DNA from: JADJNW01 sp964517175
Lineage (GTDB): Bacteria > Bacteroidota > Bacteroidia > Chitinophagales > Saprospiraceae
Length of the DNA stretch: 43,292 bases
Direction: 5' to 3'
Assembly (NCBI GenBank): GCA_964517175.1
Contig: CAZFBU010000013.1
Span: 1-43,292 of the forward strand
The notes below the pieces were generated by a model. The model saw only the letters and a program-made list of their open reading frames with translations, searched no databases and had not been told where the DNA came from. Each line of letters begins with the position of its first letter. The stretch's first letter is position 1. The position numbers were made by a program, and so were the translations under genes. Shown here in pieces: positions 30,361 to 38,434 of this stretch.

Positions 30361-32877
30361 ATGAGACACATACGCTTTGCCTTAATATTATGCTTTTTTG
30401 CACCGGTTTTTATGCTGGCGCAAACACCCGACACCGTGCAGGTTTTTGATTATACGAATCCAAAAGATTACGAGATCGGCGGAATCGAAGTAGTGGGTGC
30501 CGAATACAGCGACGACAATGCCATTATCAACATTACTGGTCTTCAGGTTGGCGATAAGGTACGCATACCCGGCGCCGAAATTCCCAAAGCCATCAAAGCC
30601 TTATGGCGGTTACGGTTATTTACCGACGTACAGATCATACTGACCAAAACCATTGGCGATGTTGCATTTCTGGAGATCATCGTGCAGGAGCGCCCCCGAT
30701 TGTCGCGCTACACCTACCGGAACATCAAAAAAGGCAAGCACGATGACCTGAACGAACTGGTCAACAAGCACTTGCTGAAAGGCGGAATCGTCACCGAGAA
30801 TATCAAGGTGAACGCGCAGAAAGAAATTGAAAAATATTTCATCGACAAGGGCTACCTGGATGCGCAGGTACGGGTAGAAGAGTTGGAAGACACGGCGCGG
30901 GTCAATTCCGTCGTACTCATTTTTGATTTAGAGCAGAATGACCGGATCAAGATCAAGGATATTTCCATTGATGGCAATGTAGAGGTGAAGGAGAAAAAAC
31001 TCATCAAACAATTCAAGGAAACGAAAGAGAAAAGTCGCCTCTTTGCTTCTTCCAAGTTTATCAAAAGCGAATTTGAAGAGGATAAAAAGAAACTGATTGA
31101 GTATTACAACAAGGAAGGCTATCGCGATGCTCGCATATTGGGCGACAGCATCTGGCGCAACGAAAAGGGCGAGTTGATGATACAGGTGAGGTTGAATGAA
31201 GGCAATCAGTACTATTTCCGAAACATCACCTGGAAAGGCAATTCTATTTATGATGACCAAACCCTCTCAGAGGTGCTGGGTATTGCACCGGGCGATGTTT
31301 ATAACAAGGAACTGCTGCAAACGCGCCTTTCATTCAGTCAGGATGGTCGGGACATCAGCGCGCTGTACATGGATAACGGTTATCTGTTTTTCCAGGCAGA
31401 CCCCATCGAAGTAGCCATTGAGGAAGATTCTATTGATCTGGAAATGCGCATTTTTGAAGGGCCGCAGGCCAGCATCGACAAAGTAGTAATCGCCGGCAAC
31501 GACCGCACGCACGAGCACGTAGCCCGCCGTATGCTGCGCACCGTACCGGGCGAAAAATTCAGCCGTTCGGATATTATCCGCTCGCAGCGCGAACTCATCA
31601 ACCTGAACTACTTCAACCCGGAAAGCCTGGGTATCAATACGCCGGTCAACCCGGATCGGGGTACGGTGGATATCGAATATACCGTAGAAGAAAAGCCTTC
31701 TGATCAGTTGGAGCTTTCTGCCGGCTGGGGAGGACTGTCACGGGTAATCGGTACGTTGGGCGTTTCGTTCAATAATTTCTCTCTGCGAAATATTTTCAAC
31801 AAGGAAGCATGGCGACCGCTGCCACAAGGAGACGGGCAGCGCCTGTCGCTTCGCGCCCAAACGAATGGCGACTTCTTCCAGTCTTACAATGCTTCTTTCA
31901 CCGAACCGTGGCTGGGCGGCAAAAAGCCCAACGCGCTCACTGTTGCCGGATTTTACAATCGCTTTGCTTTCGGGCGGCGGGGCACGGATAACTACCAGAG
32001 CTTCAATATTATTCAGGGGTCTGTCAGTCTTGGTACGCGCCTGAAGTGGCCGGATGATAACTTTATTTCAACGACTGCCATCAACGTACAAACCCTGAAC
32101 CTCAATAACTGGGTTCGCGGTTTGTTCCGCAGTGATGACGGGCAACTGGTTTCGAGAGGCAGCTACAACAACTTCAGCATTCGCCAGACGATTGCCCGCT
32201 CCACCATCAACGACCCGATCTTCCCGCGGGAAGGCTCACGCATTCAGCTTTCGGTACAGTTGACGCCACCCTATTCGCTGATTAGCGGTAAGGACTTCTC
32301 AGATGCGAATGTGGCGGAGCGATTCGAATATCTGGAATATCACAAATGGCGCTTCGATGCCGAATGGTACGCGCCGATCGTCGGCAAGCTTACGCTGATG
32401 ACTTCGGCGAAGATCGGTTTGCTGGGTTATTATAATGCAGACATCGGAACGTCGCCGTTTGAGCGCTTTCAGTTGGGGGGCGATGGTATCAACAACCAGC
32501 AGTTTGGCTTTGCCGGTTTCGATATTATTTCTTCCCGGGGTTACGAAATTGCTGATTTTGAGGCAAATCTGGATCAGACCGGCGGTACTTCCGCCAGACC
32601 AGCCTTCAGCAAATATACCGTTGAATTGCGCTATCCGATCTCGCTGAACCCCAGTTCCACGATTTATGTCCACACCTTTATGCAGGGGGCGAATGTCTGG
32701 CGCGAATTGCGGGACTTCAACCCTTTCGATATCAAGCGTTCTGCCGGTTTTGGTGTGCGGGTGTTCCTGCCGATGTTCGGGGTGCTAGGGTTTGACTACG
32801 GATGGGGCTTTGACAAAGATCCGGTGGATGGCTCAAGGGGCGACTTCAACATCGTTCTTGGCTTTGAGCCGGAATAA
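30361..32877 (+). CDS. bamA: Outer membrane protein assembly factor BamA
   Basis: An 838-residue Omp85 protein that inserts beta-barrels into the outer membrane. Signal peptide (about 1-21, cut near MLAQ), then five POTRA domains (about 35-430) with typical FxGN-type ends (ISIDGNVEVKEKK, ITWKGNSIYDDQTL, VVIAGNDRTHEHVARRML). A 16-strand barrel (about 450-838) follows, with GWGGLSRVIG, a W-G-rich loop and GGDGINNQQFGFAGFD. The end reads GDFNIVLGFEPE; three residues follow the usual terminal Phe, a small oddity. The skp/ompH chaperone genes that often follow in this phylum are not here. Confidence 0.95.
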   Translation: MRHIRFALILCFFAPVFMLAQTPDTVQVFDYTNPKDYEIGGIEVVGAEYSDDNAIINITGLQVGDKVRIPGAEIPKAIKALWRLRLFTDVQIILTKTIGDVAFLEIIVQERPRLSRYTYRNIKKGKHDDLNELVNKHLLKGGIVTENIKVNAQKEIEKYFIDKGYLDAQVRVEELEDTARVNSVVLIFDLEQNDRIKIKDISIDGNVEVKEKKLIKQFKETKEKSRLFASSKFIKSEFEEDKKKLIEYYNKEGYRDARILGDSIWRNEKGELMIQVRLNEGNQYYFRNITWKGNSIYDDQTLSEVLGIAPGDVYNKELLQTRLSFSQDGRDISALYMDNGYLFFQADPIEVAIEEDSIDLEMRIFEGPQASIDKVVIAGNDRTHEHVARRMLRTVPGEKFSRSDIIRSQRELINLNYFNPESLGINTPVNPDRGTVDIEYTVEEKPSDQLELSAGWGGLSRVIGTLGVSFNNFSLRNIFNKEAWRPLPQGDGQRLSLRAQTNGDFFQSYNASFTEPWLGGKKPNALTVAGFYNRFAFGRRGTDNYQSFNIIQGSVSLGTRLKWPDDNFISTTAINVQTLNLNNWVRGLFRSDDGQLVSRGSYNNFSIRQTIARSTINDPIFPREGSRIQLSVQLTPPYSLISGKDFSDANVAERFEYLEYHKWRFDAEWYAPIVGKLTLMTSAKIGLLGYYNADIGTSPFERFQLGGDGINNQQFGFAGFDIISSRGYEIADFEANLDQTGGTSARPAFSKYTVELRYPISLNPSSTIYVHTFMQGANVWRELRDFNPFDIKRSAGFGVRVFLPMFGVLGFDYGWGFDKDPVDGSRGDFNIVLGFEPE

Positions 32878-32878
32878 A

Positions 32879-32983
32879 TATAGTGCTTTTCGCTACTGGT
32901 TTTTCGCTTTTTGCAATGCAAGTAGTTGATAATGAAAACTTTAAACGAATCTGTTTCGTCAAAAAGTTAATCCAACAACTATA
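32879..32983. repeat. Dispersed host repeat (copy 2), uninterrupted
   Basis: Begins ATAGTGCTTTTCGC and ends around CAACAACTATAATTG. Matches both halves of the copy at 26176-26450, with a single TTAA at 32941-32944 where the other copy holds the 183-bp element. Confidence 0.8.
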
Positions 32984-32988
32984 ATTGC

Positions 32989-33040
32989 GAAGTCGGAAGT
33001 TGAGCGCAGCGAAATCCCGCACCGCAGGTCGGGATGGGAA
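32989..33040. repeat. Dispersed repeat with ATCCCG...CGGGAT hairpin (copy 1)
   Basis: About 50 bases, beginning GAAGTCGGAAGTTGAGCG and ending GGTCGGGATGGGAA, roughly 90 percent identical to 36537-36584. ATCCCG and CGGGAT can pair. Confidence 0.8.
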
Positions 33041-33084
33041 GTTGAAATGTGAGATCGGAATTTAACTTCCGGGCTCACATTTTT

Positions 33085-33252
33085 TTAGTAAAAATACGTC
33101 TCCATCCAGTCCCAAAGGCTTACGCGGTTGAAATAAACCCAAATCGCCAGTGCAATAAGCGCCACCAGCCCGATTCGCTGAATCGCACGCCCGGTCGCTT
33201 CGTTTTTCTCGCGGCGGCTCCTGTAATTTCGTATTCTGCTTTGATATGGCAT
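33085..33252 (-). CDS. Small single-pass membrane protein (55 residues)
   Basis: An ATG at 33252 opens a frame of 55 codons. A basic N-terminal part (MPYQSRIRNYRSRREKNEA) is followed by one membrane helix, about residues 26-41 (GLVALIALAIWVYF), and a short tail WDWMETYFY. Positive-inside rule puts the N-terminus in the cytoplasm. No family is recognised. It is a plausible real gene because of its strong composition bias and conserved-looking layout. Located just downstream of rsgA on the same strand, so they may be co-transcribed. Confidence 0.55.
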   Translation of the reverse strand: MPYQSRIRNYRSRREKNEATGRAIQRIGLVALIALAIWVYFNRVSLWDWMETYFY

Positions 33253-33340
33253 GTTTTCAATTTTAGTGTTACGGTGCTTTCTTCCCTTTGCGGCTACGAA
33301 AATACGAAGGATTCACAAAAAGGCGGTGACAATATTCCAA

Positions 33341-33356
33341 TCCGCCATAGGGCGGA
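33341..33356. other. Small palindrome after rsgA
   Basis: TCCGCC-atag-GGCGGA, 15 bases after the rsgA stop. No T-tract; similar GCCxxxGGC palindromes recur in the window. Confidence 0.4.
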
Positions 33357-33370
33357 CAAGTATTCCAACC

Positions 33371-34324
33371 CTAAACCCCCCGGTGGCGCTCCCAATAATT
33401 CTGGTCTTCGACTTCTTCCAGAATGGTAAGGTAATTGATATATCGCAATTCGCTGATTTCGCCTTGCTCGATGGCAGCTTTCACCGCACAGCCCGGCTCA
33501 TTGCGATGCAGACAATTACCGCCAAATTTGCAGTTTTCCGAAACCGCAAAAAACTCCCGGAAGTTGTGTGCCACATCCTGCGGTTCCAGGTTGTTGAATG
33601 CCAGTGTTTTAATGCCCGGTGTGTCGATGATGGCGCCGCCAAAATCCAGTTCGTGCATCTCTGCGAAAGTCGTGGTGTGCTGCCCTTTACCGGAATAGTC
33701 AGAGAGGTCGGTCGTGCGCAGGTTCAAGTGTGGCTGAATAGCATTGACGAGGCTCGATTTGCCGACTCCCGACTGCCCGCTGATGAGCGTCGTCTTACCC
33801 TTGAGCATGGCGCGTAGCTCATCCAAGCCGGTCATTTCAATAGCTGAAACGATTAGTACTTTGTAGCCGATACTCTCGTACATATATTGCAAACCACCCA
33901 CAATTTGCATGGTATCTTCGTCGTAAAGGTCTGCTTTATTGATGACGATCACCGTCGGAATTTCGTAAGGTTCGGTCATCAGCAGAAAGCGATCGATGAA
34001 GCCCTGCTTCAGATTGGGCTGCACGATGGTGGTGATAAGCACCGCCTGATCGATATTACTTGCCAGCAGGTGCAGGTCATGTTTTTTGCGGGGTGACTGG
34101 CGCACGACGTAATTGCGGCGCGGCAAGATTTCCTTAATGACGCCAGTTTGCTCTTCTTCGCTATCCGCCTCCAGTTGTACTTCATCGCCTACGGCGACCG
34201 GGTTGGTCAGCTTCATGCCATCGAGGCGAAATTTGCCTATGATTCTACAATCCCAGACTTCGCCATTTGGCAATTTCACCTGATACCAGCTTCCCGTCGA
34301 TTTGATTACAATTCCTTTCTGCAA
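33371..34324 (-). CDS. rsgA: Ribosome small-subunit-dependent GTPase RsgA
   Basis: A 317-residue circularly permuted GTPase acting late in 30S maturation. An OB domain (1-70) is followed by the permuted G motifs: VINKAD (G4), then VSAIEM (G5), GQSGVGKSSLVN (G1) and DTPG (G3). The C-terminal zinc finger is CKFGGNCLHRNEPGC. The first codon in this frame is TTG; no ATG is near, and relatives begin with a similar GIVIKSTGSWYQV stretch, so the TTG start is accepted. A TAGATTTG that looks like a -7 box overlaps the start codon (34322-34329) and may be chance. Confidence 0.95.
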   Translation of the reverse strand: MQKGIVIKSTGSWYQVKLPNGEVWDCRIIGKFRLDGMKLTNPVAVGDEVQLEADSEEEQTGVIKEILPRRNYVVRQSPRKKHDLHLLASNIDQAVLITTIVQPNLKQGFIDRFLLMTEPYEIPTVIVINKADLYDEDTMQIVGGLQYMYESIGYKVLIVSAIEMTGLDELRAMLKGKTTLISGQSGVGKSSLVNAIQPHLNLRTTDLSDYSGKGQHTTTFAEMHELDFGGAIIDTPGIKTLAFNNLEPQDVAHNFREFFAVSENCKFGGNCLHRNEPGCAVKAAIEQGEISELRYINYLTILEEVEDQNYWERHRGV

Positions 34325-34417
34325 ATCTAATTCGCTTTTTTTATCGTTCCTGCTTTATTTCAACCCCTATAACTACCTTCGGAAAAGAATTGTTCCGCAA
34401 CGACGAAGCTTCCGGGG

Positions 34418-34843
34418 TTAGTCGGTCTTGATGGCATCCGCAATTCGCGCAGCGATTTCGTCCAGTTCTTCCCGTTCCGACTTCAGCGGAGAGAGCGAAA
34501 GCTTGATGCGCTGGTGGTCGCCGCTCAGGCGCGGGATGATGTGCACGTGTACGTGATAGACCTCCTGCCAGGCGCTGGCACCGTTGTTTTGCAGTAAATT
34601 CGTGCCTTCGCAGGCAACGCCAGCCTGCCAGAGCGCCCGCTCAATGCGCACCGCGACACGGAACAAATGATCCGCTAATTCCAGCGGCAAATTGCGCAGC
34701 AAGGTATGGTGCTCTTTCGGGATAACCAGCAAATGCCCTTCATTCACCGGGCGAATATCCATGAATGCCAACACTTGCTCATCTTCATATACTTTGCTGG
34801 CGGGTATTTCTCCATGGATGATTTTACAAAAAATGCAACTCAT
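34418..34843 (-). CDS. HIT-family nucleotide-binding protein
   Basis: A 141-residue histidine-triad protein, probably hydrolysing nucleoside phosphoramidates or adenylated substrates. The triad is YHVHVHIIPR, His97, His99, His101. The N-terminal CxxC (Cys3, Cys6) with His46 fits the zinc site of the HinT-like branch. Normal length. Single gene on the minus strand. A TATTTTTG that fits the -7 consensus lies 100 bases upstream (34944-34951), without a good -33. Confidence 0.95.
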   Translation of the reverse strand: MSCIFCKIIHGEIPASKVYEDEQVLAFMDIRPVNEGHLLVIPKEHHTLLRNLPLELADHLFRVAVRIERALWQAGVACEGTNLLQNNGASAWQEVYHVHVHIIPRLSGDHQRIKLSLSPLKSEREELDEIAARIADAIKTD

Positions 34844-35024
34844 ACTTTGAAAATAAGTTAGGGGTAAAAAGTGTTTTGCCCATTAAAAATAAAGCTTTGT
34901 TCTTAAAATTCAGCGGTAGATTCACGGATTATTAAATAATCCACAAAAATACCTGAAGCTGGAAAAGTCAGCATTCTTTCGGGTTCCTTCTTTCGGTTAA
35001 ATTTGAGTAACGAAAGGCACGTCG

Positions 35025-35483
35025 TTACTTCTTCGCTACATAGTATTTGATGCCAATCATCACCGCACAAACGCCCACGCCCAGCCCGATGATCTTCCAA
35101 TCGCCGTTCCAGGTGGTAACATTGCCCAGGAAACTGACGCCGAGAATGACGACCACCACGTCGAGTAGTTTACTTTTTAAACTGCCAAAATCTTTTATAG
35201 TGAGCCATTCCGGCAATTCGAGCGTGTTATCAATAAATAGCTCGTACAATCCCAATGCAATGATATAAAATGCAACCGAGAGCAGAAAAATATCAATGGT
35301 TTCTACAAATGCAACGATCATCTCCTTGTCCTTTGCTTCCGGTACAAAAAGTTTCAGGGAAAGCGTGTAGGTCTTCTGGATGCCATAAAACATCAGCACC
35401 AGGCCGGAGAAAAACATACCGACTACCGGCACAATAATCAGAAATCGGGTAGCAGCCAAAAGCCGCCGGATGAATGCGCTCAT
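35025..35483 (-). CDS. YqhA/UPF0114 family membrane protein
   Basis: A 152-residue protein with about four membrane helices (around 12-34, 55-82, 105-122, 127-148). It fits the YqhA family by the N-terminal RRLLAATRFLIIVPVVG, the segment VETIDIFLLSVAFYIIALGLYELFID, and the LDVVVVILGVSFL helix after LKSKL. Function is unknown; relatives are possibly linked to stress or ion homeostasis. Single gene. Confidence 0.88.
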   Translation of the reverse strand: MSAFIRRLLAATRFLIIVPVVGMFFSGLVLMFYGIQKTYTLSLKLFVPEAKDKEMIVAFVETIDIFLLSVAFYIIALGLYELFIDNTLELPEWLTIKDFGSLKSKLLDVVVVILGVSFLGNVTTWNGDWKIIGLGVGVCAVMIGIKYYVAKK

Positions 35484-35551
35484 TTTTTGTGCTTATTTGC
35501 ATTCTAAAATATCGATATTGGGGAAAATGTTCGTGCTAATATGCATTTGCA

Positions 35552-36352
35552 TTAGAAAGTATAATTGGCAATGAACAATTCCTTGCCGATTTGGGAAGCA
35601 TTTTTAGTCACATTGCGCATGCCGTAGGTGAGATCCCAGGCTTGTACACGCGCGAAAGCGTACAGGTCGCGTATGTAAGGGCTGTCGTCACAAGTCATCA
35701 GCCAGCGATGCGGGCAGTGCTGCAACGTGGCCGCCAGGCGTTCGTGATCGAAATCTTTGTGCAGATTGCCGTTTTTGCCGTAAAGGGCAGAACCTTTGGC
35801 GCTGTGGTAAGGCGGGTCAAGAAAAAGCCACGTATTTTTTCCCGGTGCATCGATGACCGACTGGTAATCTTCATTGCTGATTTTGACCCCGGCTAGCAGC
35901 GTGGCAAACTTGCGCACCCGCGCAATGCTCGACTCTGTAAAGCGCCCTTTGAACGCTTGTTCAGAATAGCCGCCGGATTCGGTCGTGCCGGAAAACGTGA
36001 TGCGATTGAAAATGAAAAAAGCAGCGGCGCGTTCAGGTTGACTGAATTCGGCAAGGTTTTCGGATAAGAACCGGTGCAGTTCTTTGCCGACCGGAAATTG
36101 ATTGCGCCAAGTGAGAATTTGCCCGATCAGCGTATCCACATCTTGCTGGCAAAGTACCCAGAAGTCGTGCAACGCCGGGTAGAGGTCATTCACCCAAAAG
36201 ATGGAATCCGGAAATTGTTGCCTGACAAATGCAAAGACCGACCCCCCGCCCACGAAAGGCTCGCGGTATTCGGCAAACGGCGGTATCAGCGCGGCGATTT
36301 GCTGCACAGCGCGGCTCTTTCCACCAGGATAACGAAGCGGGCTTTTGATCAT
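35552..36352 (-). CDS. Solitary DNA adenine methylase (Dam/DpnIIA-like)
   Basis: A 266-residue N6-adenine methyltransferase of the D12 class. SAM motif RYPGGKSRAV (residues 7-16) and EPFVGGGSVF (31-40), NDLYPALHDFW for the adenosyl Asp, and the catalytic DPPY at 179-182. The D12 family includes GATC-methylating Dam; the target here is not readable. No restriction endonuclease or specificity gene lies nearby, so it is an orphan methylase, either regulatory or protective. Confidence 0.9.
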   Translation of the reverse strand: MIKSPLRYPGGKSRAVQQIAALIPPFAEYREPFVGGGSVFAFVRQQFPDSIFWVNDLYPALHDFWVLCQQDVDTLIGQILTWRNQFPVGKELHRFLSENLAEFSQPERAAAFFIFNRITFSGTTESGGYSEQAFKGRFTESSIARVRKFATLLAGVKISNEDYQSVIDAPGKNTWLFLDPPYHSAKGSALYGKNGNLHKDFDHERLAATLQHCPHRWLMTCDDSPYIRDLYAFARVQAWDLTYGMRNVTKNASQIGKELFIANYTF

Positions 36353-36404
36353 TGGGTTGGTATATTTTCACAAAGTTGATATTTTACAGCCAGATATTCA
36401 AAAT

Positions 36405-36590
36405 TGGAAGTCGGAAATTGGAAGTCGGAAATNNNNNNNNNNNNNNNNNNNNNNNNNNNNNNNNNNNNNNNNNNNNNNNNNNNNNNNNNNNNNNNNNNNN
36501 NNNNNNNNNNNNNNNNNNNNNNNNNNNNNNNNGAAGTGGGAAGCTGAGCGAAGCGAAATCCCGCACCACAGGTCGGGATGGGAAACCGGA
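36405..36590. repeat. Dispersed repeat cluster around an assembly gap (copy 2)
   Basis: Left of the gap two tandem units of GGAAGTCGGAAATT (36405-36432) are seen. Right of it lies a segment (36533-36590) closely matching 32989-33040. The repetition probably caused the break in assembly. Confidence 0.75.
36433..36532. other. Assembly gap (100 N)
   Basis: Exactly 100 N between the methylase gene and the metallo-hydrolase gene, inside a repeat cluster. Confidence 0.98.
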
Positions 36591-36616
36591 AGTGAAATTC
36601 AACTAAAATCACCAAT

Positions 36617-38026
36617 ATGCAAATCAAATTCTGCGGCGCAGCGCGCGAGGTAACCGGAAGTGCACACGTGGTCATGCTGGACGATGGCACGAAAATACTG
36701 CTCGATTGTGGCTTGTACCAGGGAAATTCCAAAGCAATGGAGGAATTCAATCATTCGTGGTTGTTTGATCCGGCGGAGATCGGCTGCGTGGTGTTGTCGC
36801 ATGCGCACATCGACCACAGTGGACGGCTGCCAAAATTGGTGAAAGATGGCTTCAAGGGTACGATTTTCTGCACCCATGCTACGCGGAGTTTGTGCGCGAT
36901 CATGCTGCTGGATTCGGCAAAAATACAGGAACGCGATGCCGAATATTTCAATCGGCGCAACGAGGAAGACATCGAAAAGGGTAAGGAAGACGCCGCGGAG
37001 GCGCTCTACACCAGTCTGGATGCAGAGGCCACGATGAAGCAATTTGCAAGCTATGGTTATGATCGGTGGTTTCGGATTCACGACCGGGTGGAGGTTTTAT
37101 TTCGAGATGCCGGGCACATTTTGGGCAGCGCCAGCGTGACGCTTCGCATTACAGAAAATGGCAAAACCACCATGCTGGGCTTTACGGGCGATATTGGCCG
37201 TCCCAACCGACCCATTCTGCGCGACCCTGCGCTTATGCCGGAAGTGGATTACCTGCTGTGCGAATCGACCTACGGCGACCGCGACCACGAATCAGCGCCC
37301 GCCGAAACGCAGCATTTCCTGCAAATCATCCATCACACCTGCGTGGAAAAACGCGGCAAACTCATCATTCCTGCCTTCAGCGTGGGGCGTACGCAGGAGT
37401 TGGTGTATATCCTCGATCAGTTGGTGACCGCCGGAAAACTGCCGGAGGTGCCGGTGTATGTCGATAGCCCGCTGGCGGTGAATGCCACCACCATCTTCGG
37501 TGCGCACCCGGAGTGCTTCGACGACCAATTGAACGAATATATGCTCACCGATGACAACCCCTTCGGCTTTAACCGGCTTCATTATGTTCGCTCCACCGAC
37601 GAGTCCAAAAAACTCAATACGATGGAAGATCCCTGCATCATCATCAGCGCTTCGGGCATGGCAACCGCCGGTCGCATTCAGCATCATTTATTCAACAGCA
37701 TAGACCAGGCGCGCAATACTGTGCTGATCGTAGGTTACTGCTCACCGGAAACCCCCTGCGGATTGCTGCGCAATGGTATTGAAAATATCCGCTTCTTTGG
37801 AAAATGGAAACCGGTGCGCGCTCAGATAGAAATCATGGACTCCTTCTCTGCACATGCCGACCGCTGGGAAATGATTGATTTTCTCAAAAACCAGCAGGAA
37901 AGCGCGAAGAAACTGTTCCTGGTACATGGAAATCACGATGCGCAAAAAGCATTCCGGGGACTGCTGTTGCAGCAGGGCTTTCAGGATGTGGAAATCCCAA
38001 AGCTGGGCGAAGTATTTGATTTGTAA
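36617..38026 (+). CDS. Metallo-beta-lactamase/beta-CASP RNA-processing-type hydrolase
   Basis: A 469-residue cytoplasmic protein of the MBL-fold/beta-CASP type (YSH1/CPSF-like). The zinc motif is SHAHIDHSGR with His62, His64, Asp66, His67; GHILGSASV holds the next His and TGDIGR the Asp. The beta-CASP inserts include PAFSVGRTQEL, SPLAVNAT, and a SASGMATAGRIQHHL block; the final His is in DSFSAHADR. Family members are exo- or endoribonucleases, but the bacterial branch is not well known. It begins just after a gapped repeat and has no close operon partner. Confidence 0.93.
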   Translation: MQIKFCGAAREVTGSAHVVMLDDGTKILLDCGLYQGNSKAMEEFNHSWLFDPAEIGCVVLSHAHIDHSGRLPKLVKDGFKGTIFCTHATRSLCAIMLLDSAKIQERDAEYFNRRNEEDIEKGKEDAAEALYTSLDAEATMKQFASYGYDRWFRIHDRVEVLFRDAGHILGSASVTLRITENGKTTMLGFTGDIGRPNRPILRDPALMPEVDYLLCESTYGDRDHESAPAETQHFLQIIHHTCVEKRGKLIIPAFSVGRTQELVYILDQLVTAGKLPEVPVYVDSPLAVNATTIFGAHPECFDDQLNEYMLTDDNPFGFNRLHYVRSTDESKKLNTMEDPCIIISASGMATAGRIQHHLFNSIDQARNTVLIVGYCSPETPCGLLRNGIENIRFFGKWKPVRAQIEIMDSFSAHADRWEMIDFLKNQQESAKKLFLVHGNHDAQKAFRGLLLQQGFQDVEIPKLGEVFDL

Positions 38027-38190
38027 AGTGGGCGTTTTTCTGTAAAAAAACACAATCGGAGAGACTTTGGCGCGGATTTTGCTCCGAAAAATGAGGTGAC
38101 CAATTGCTGTTTTCCATTGATACGCTGCAAAATAGTGCGAATAATGTCGTGTACTATCCCAATCGCGTTATTTTTTCATGTGTTAATTAT

Positions 38191-38220
38191 TTGATTTAAT
38201 GACAGACAAACATAACTTTG
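38191..38220 (+). promoter_or_regulatory. Upstream promoter-like site (TTG-N19-TAACTTTG)
   Basis: TTG at 38191-38193, 19 bases, then TAACTTTG at 38213-38220. Leader to the ATG at 38435 would be about 208 bases. Confidence 0.55.
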
Positions 38221-38309
38221 TAGAGAGATTCCCGAAAAATTACACTTCTGACCCTTATTGTACCAATCTCCGTAGCATCTACCCGCTTTTACAAGCCAGG
38301 CAAAAACCG

Positions 38310-38340
38310 TTGAAAAGCAACGCGGAAGCTATTATCTTTG
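38310..38340 (+). promoter_or_regulatory. Promoter of the large surface protein (TTG-N20-TATCTTTG)
   Basis: TTG at 38310-38312, exactly 20 bases, then TATCTTTG at 38333-38340. A start near 38347 would give a leader of about 90 bases. Confidence 0.65.
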
Positions 38341-38434
38341 TTGCAGATTTGCGAACAAAGGATACACGAAATGAGCTTTTATTGTTAGCGTACAATGTCC
38401 AAAACCGATTTGTGTAAAAATAATCATTAATCCC

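Larger units (their letters stand above)
32878..33370. other. bamA-rsgA region: repeats and one small gene
   Basis: This 493-base stretch holds the empty-site copy of the host repeat (32879-32983), an AAGTCGGAAGT-type repeat (32989-33040), a 55-residue membrane-protein gene on the minus strand (33085-33252) and a small hairpin (33341-33356). Nothing else is seen. Confidence 0.6.
38027..38434. other. Leader region of the large surface-protein gene
   Basis: A 408-base spacer with two promoter-like sites (38191-38220 and 38310-38340). A 72-codon frame at 38199-38417 has its ATG inside the first promoter and no family likeness, so it is not called. Confidence 0.5.

Noticed and set aside
38199..38417. 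72-codon plus-strand frame before the surface-protein gene
   Set aside because: Its start codon lies inside a promoter-like site, a second promoter lies within it, and there is no recognisable family.
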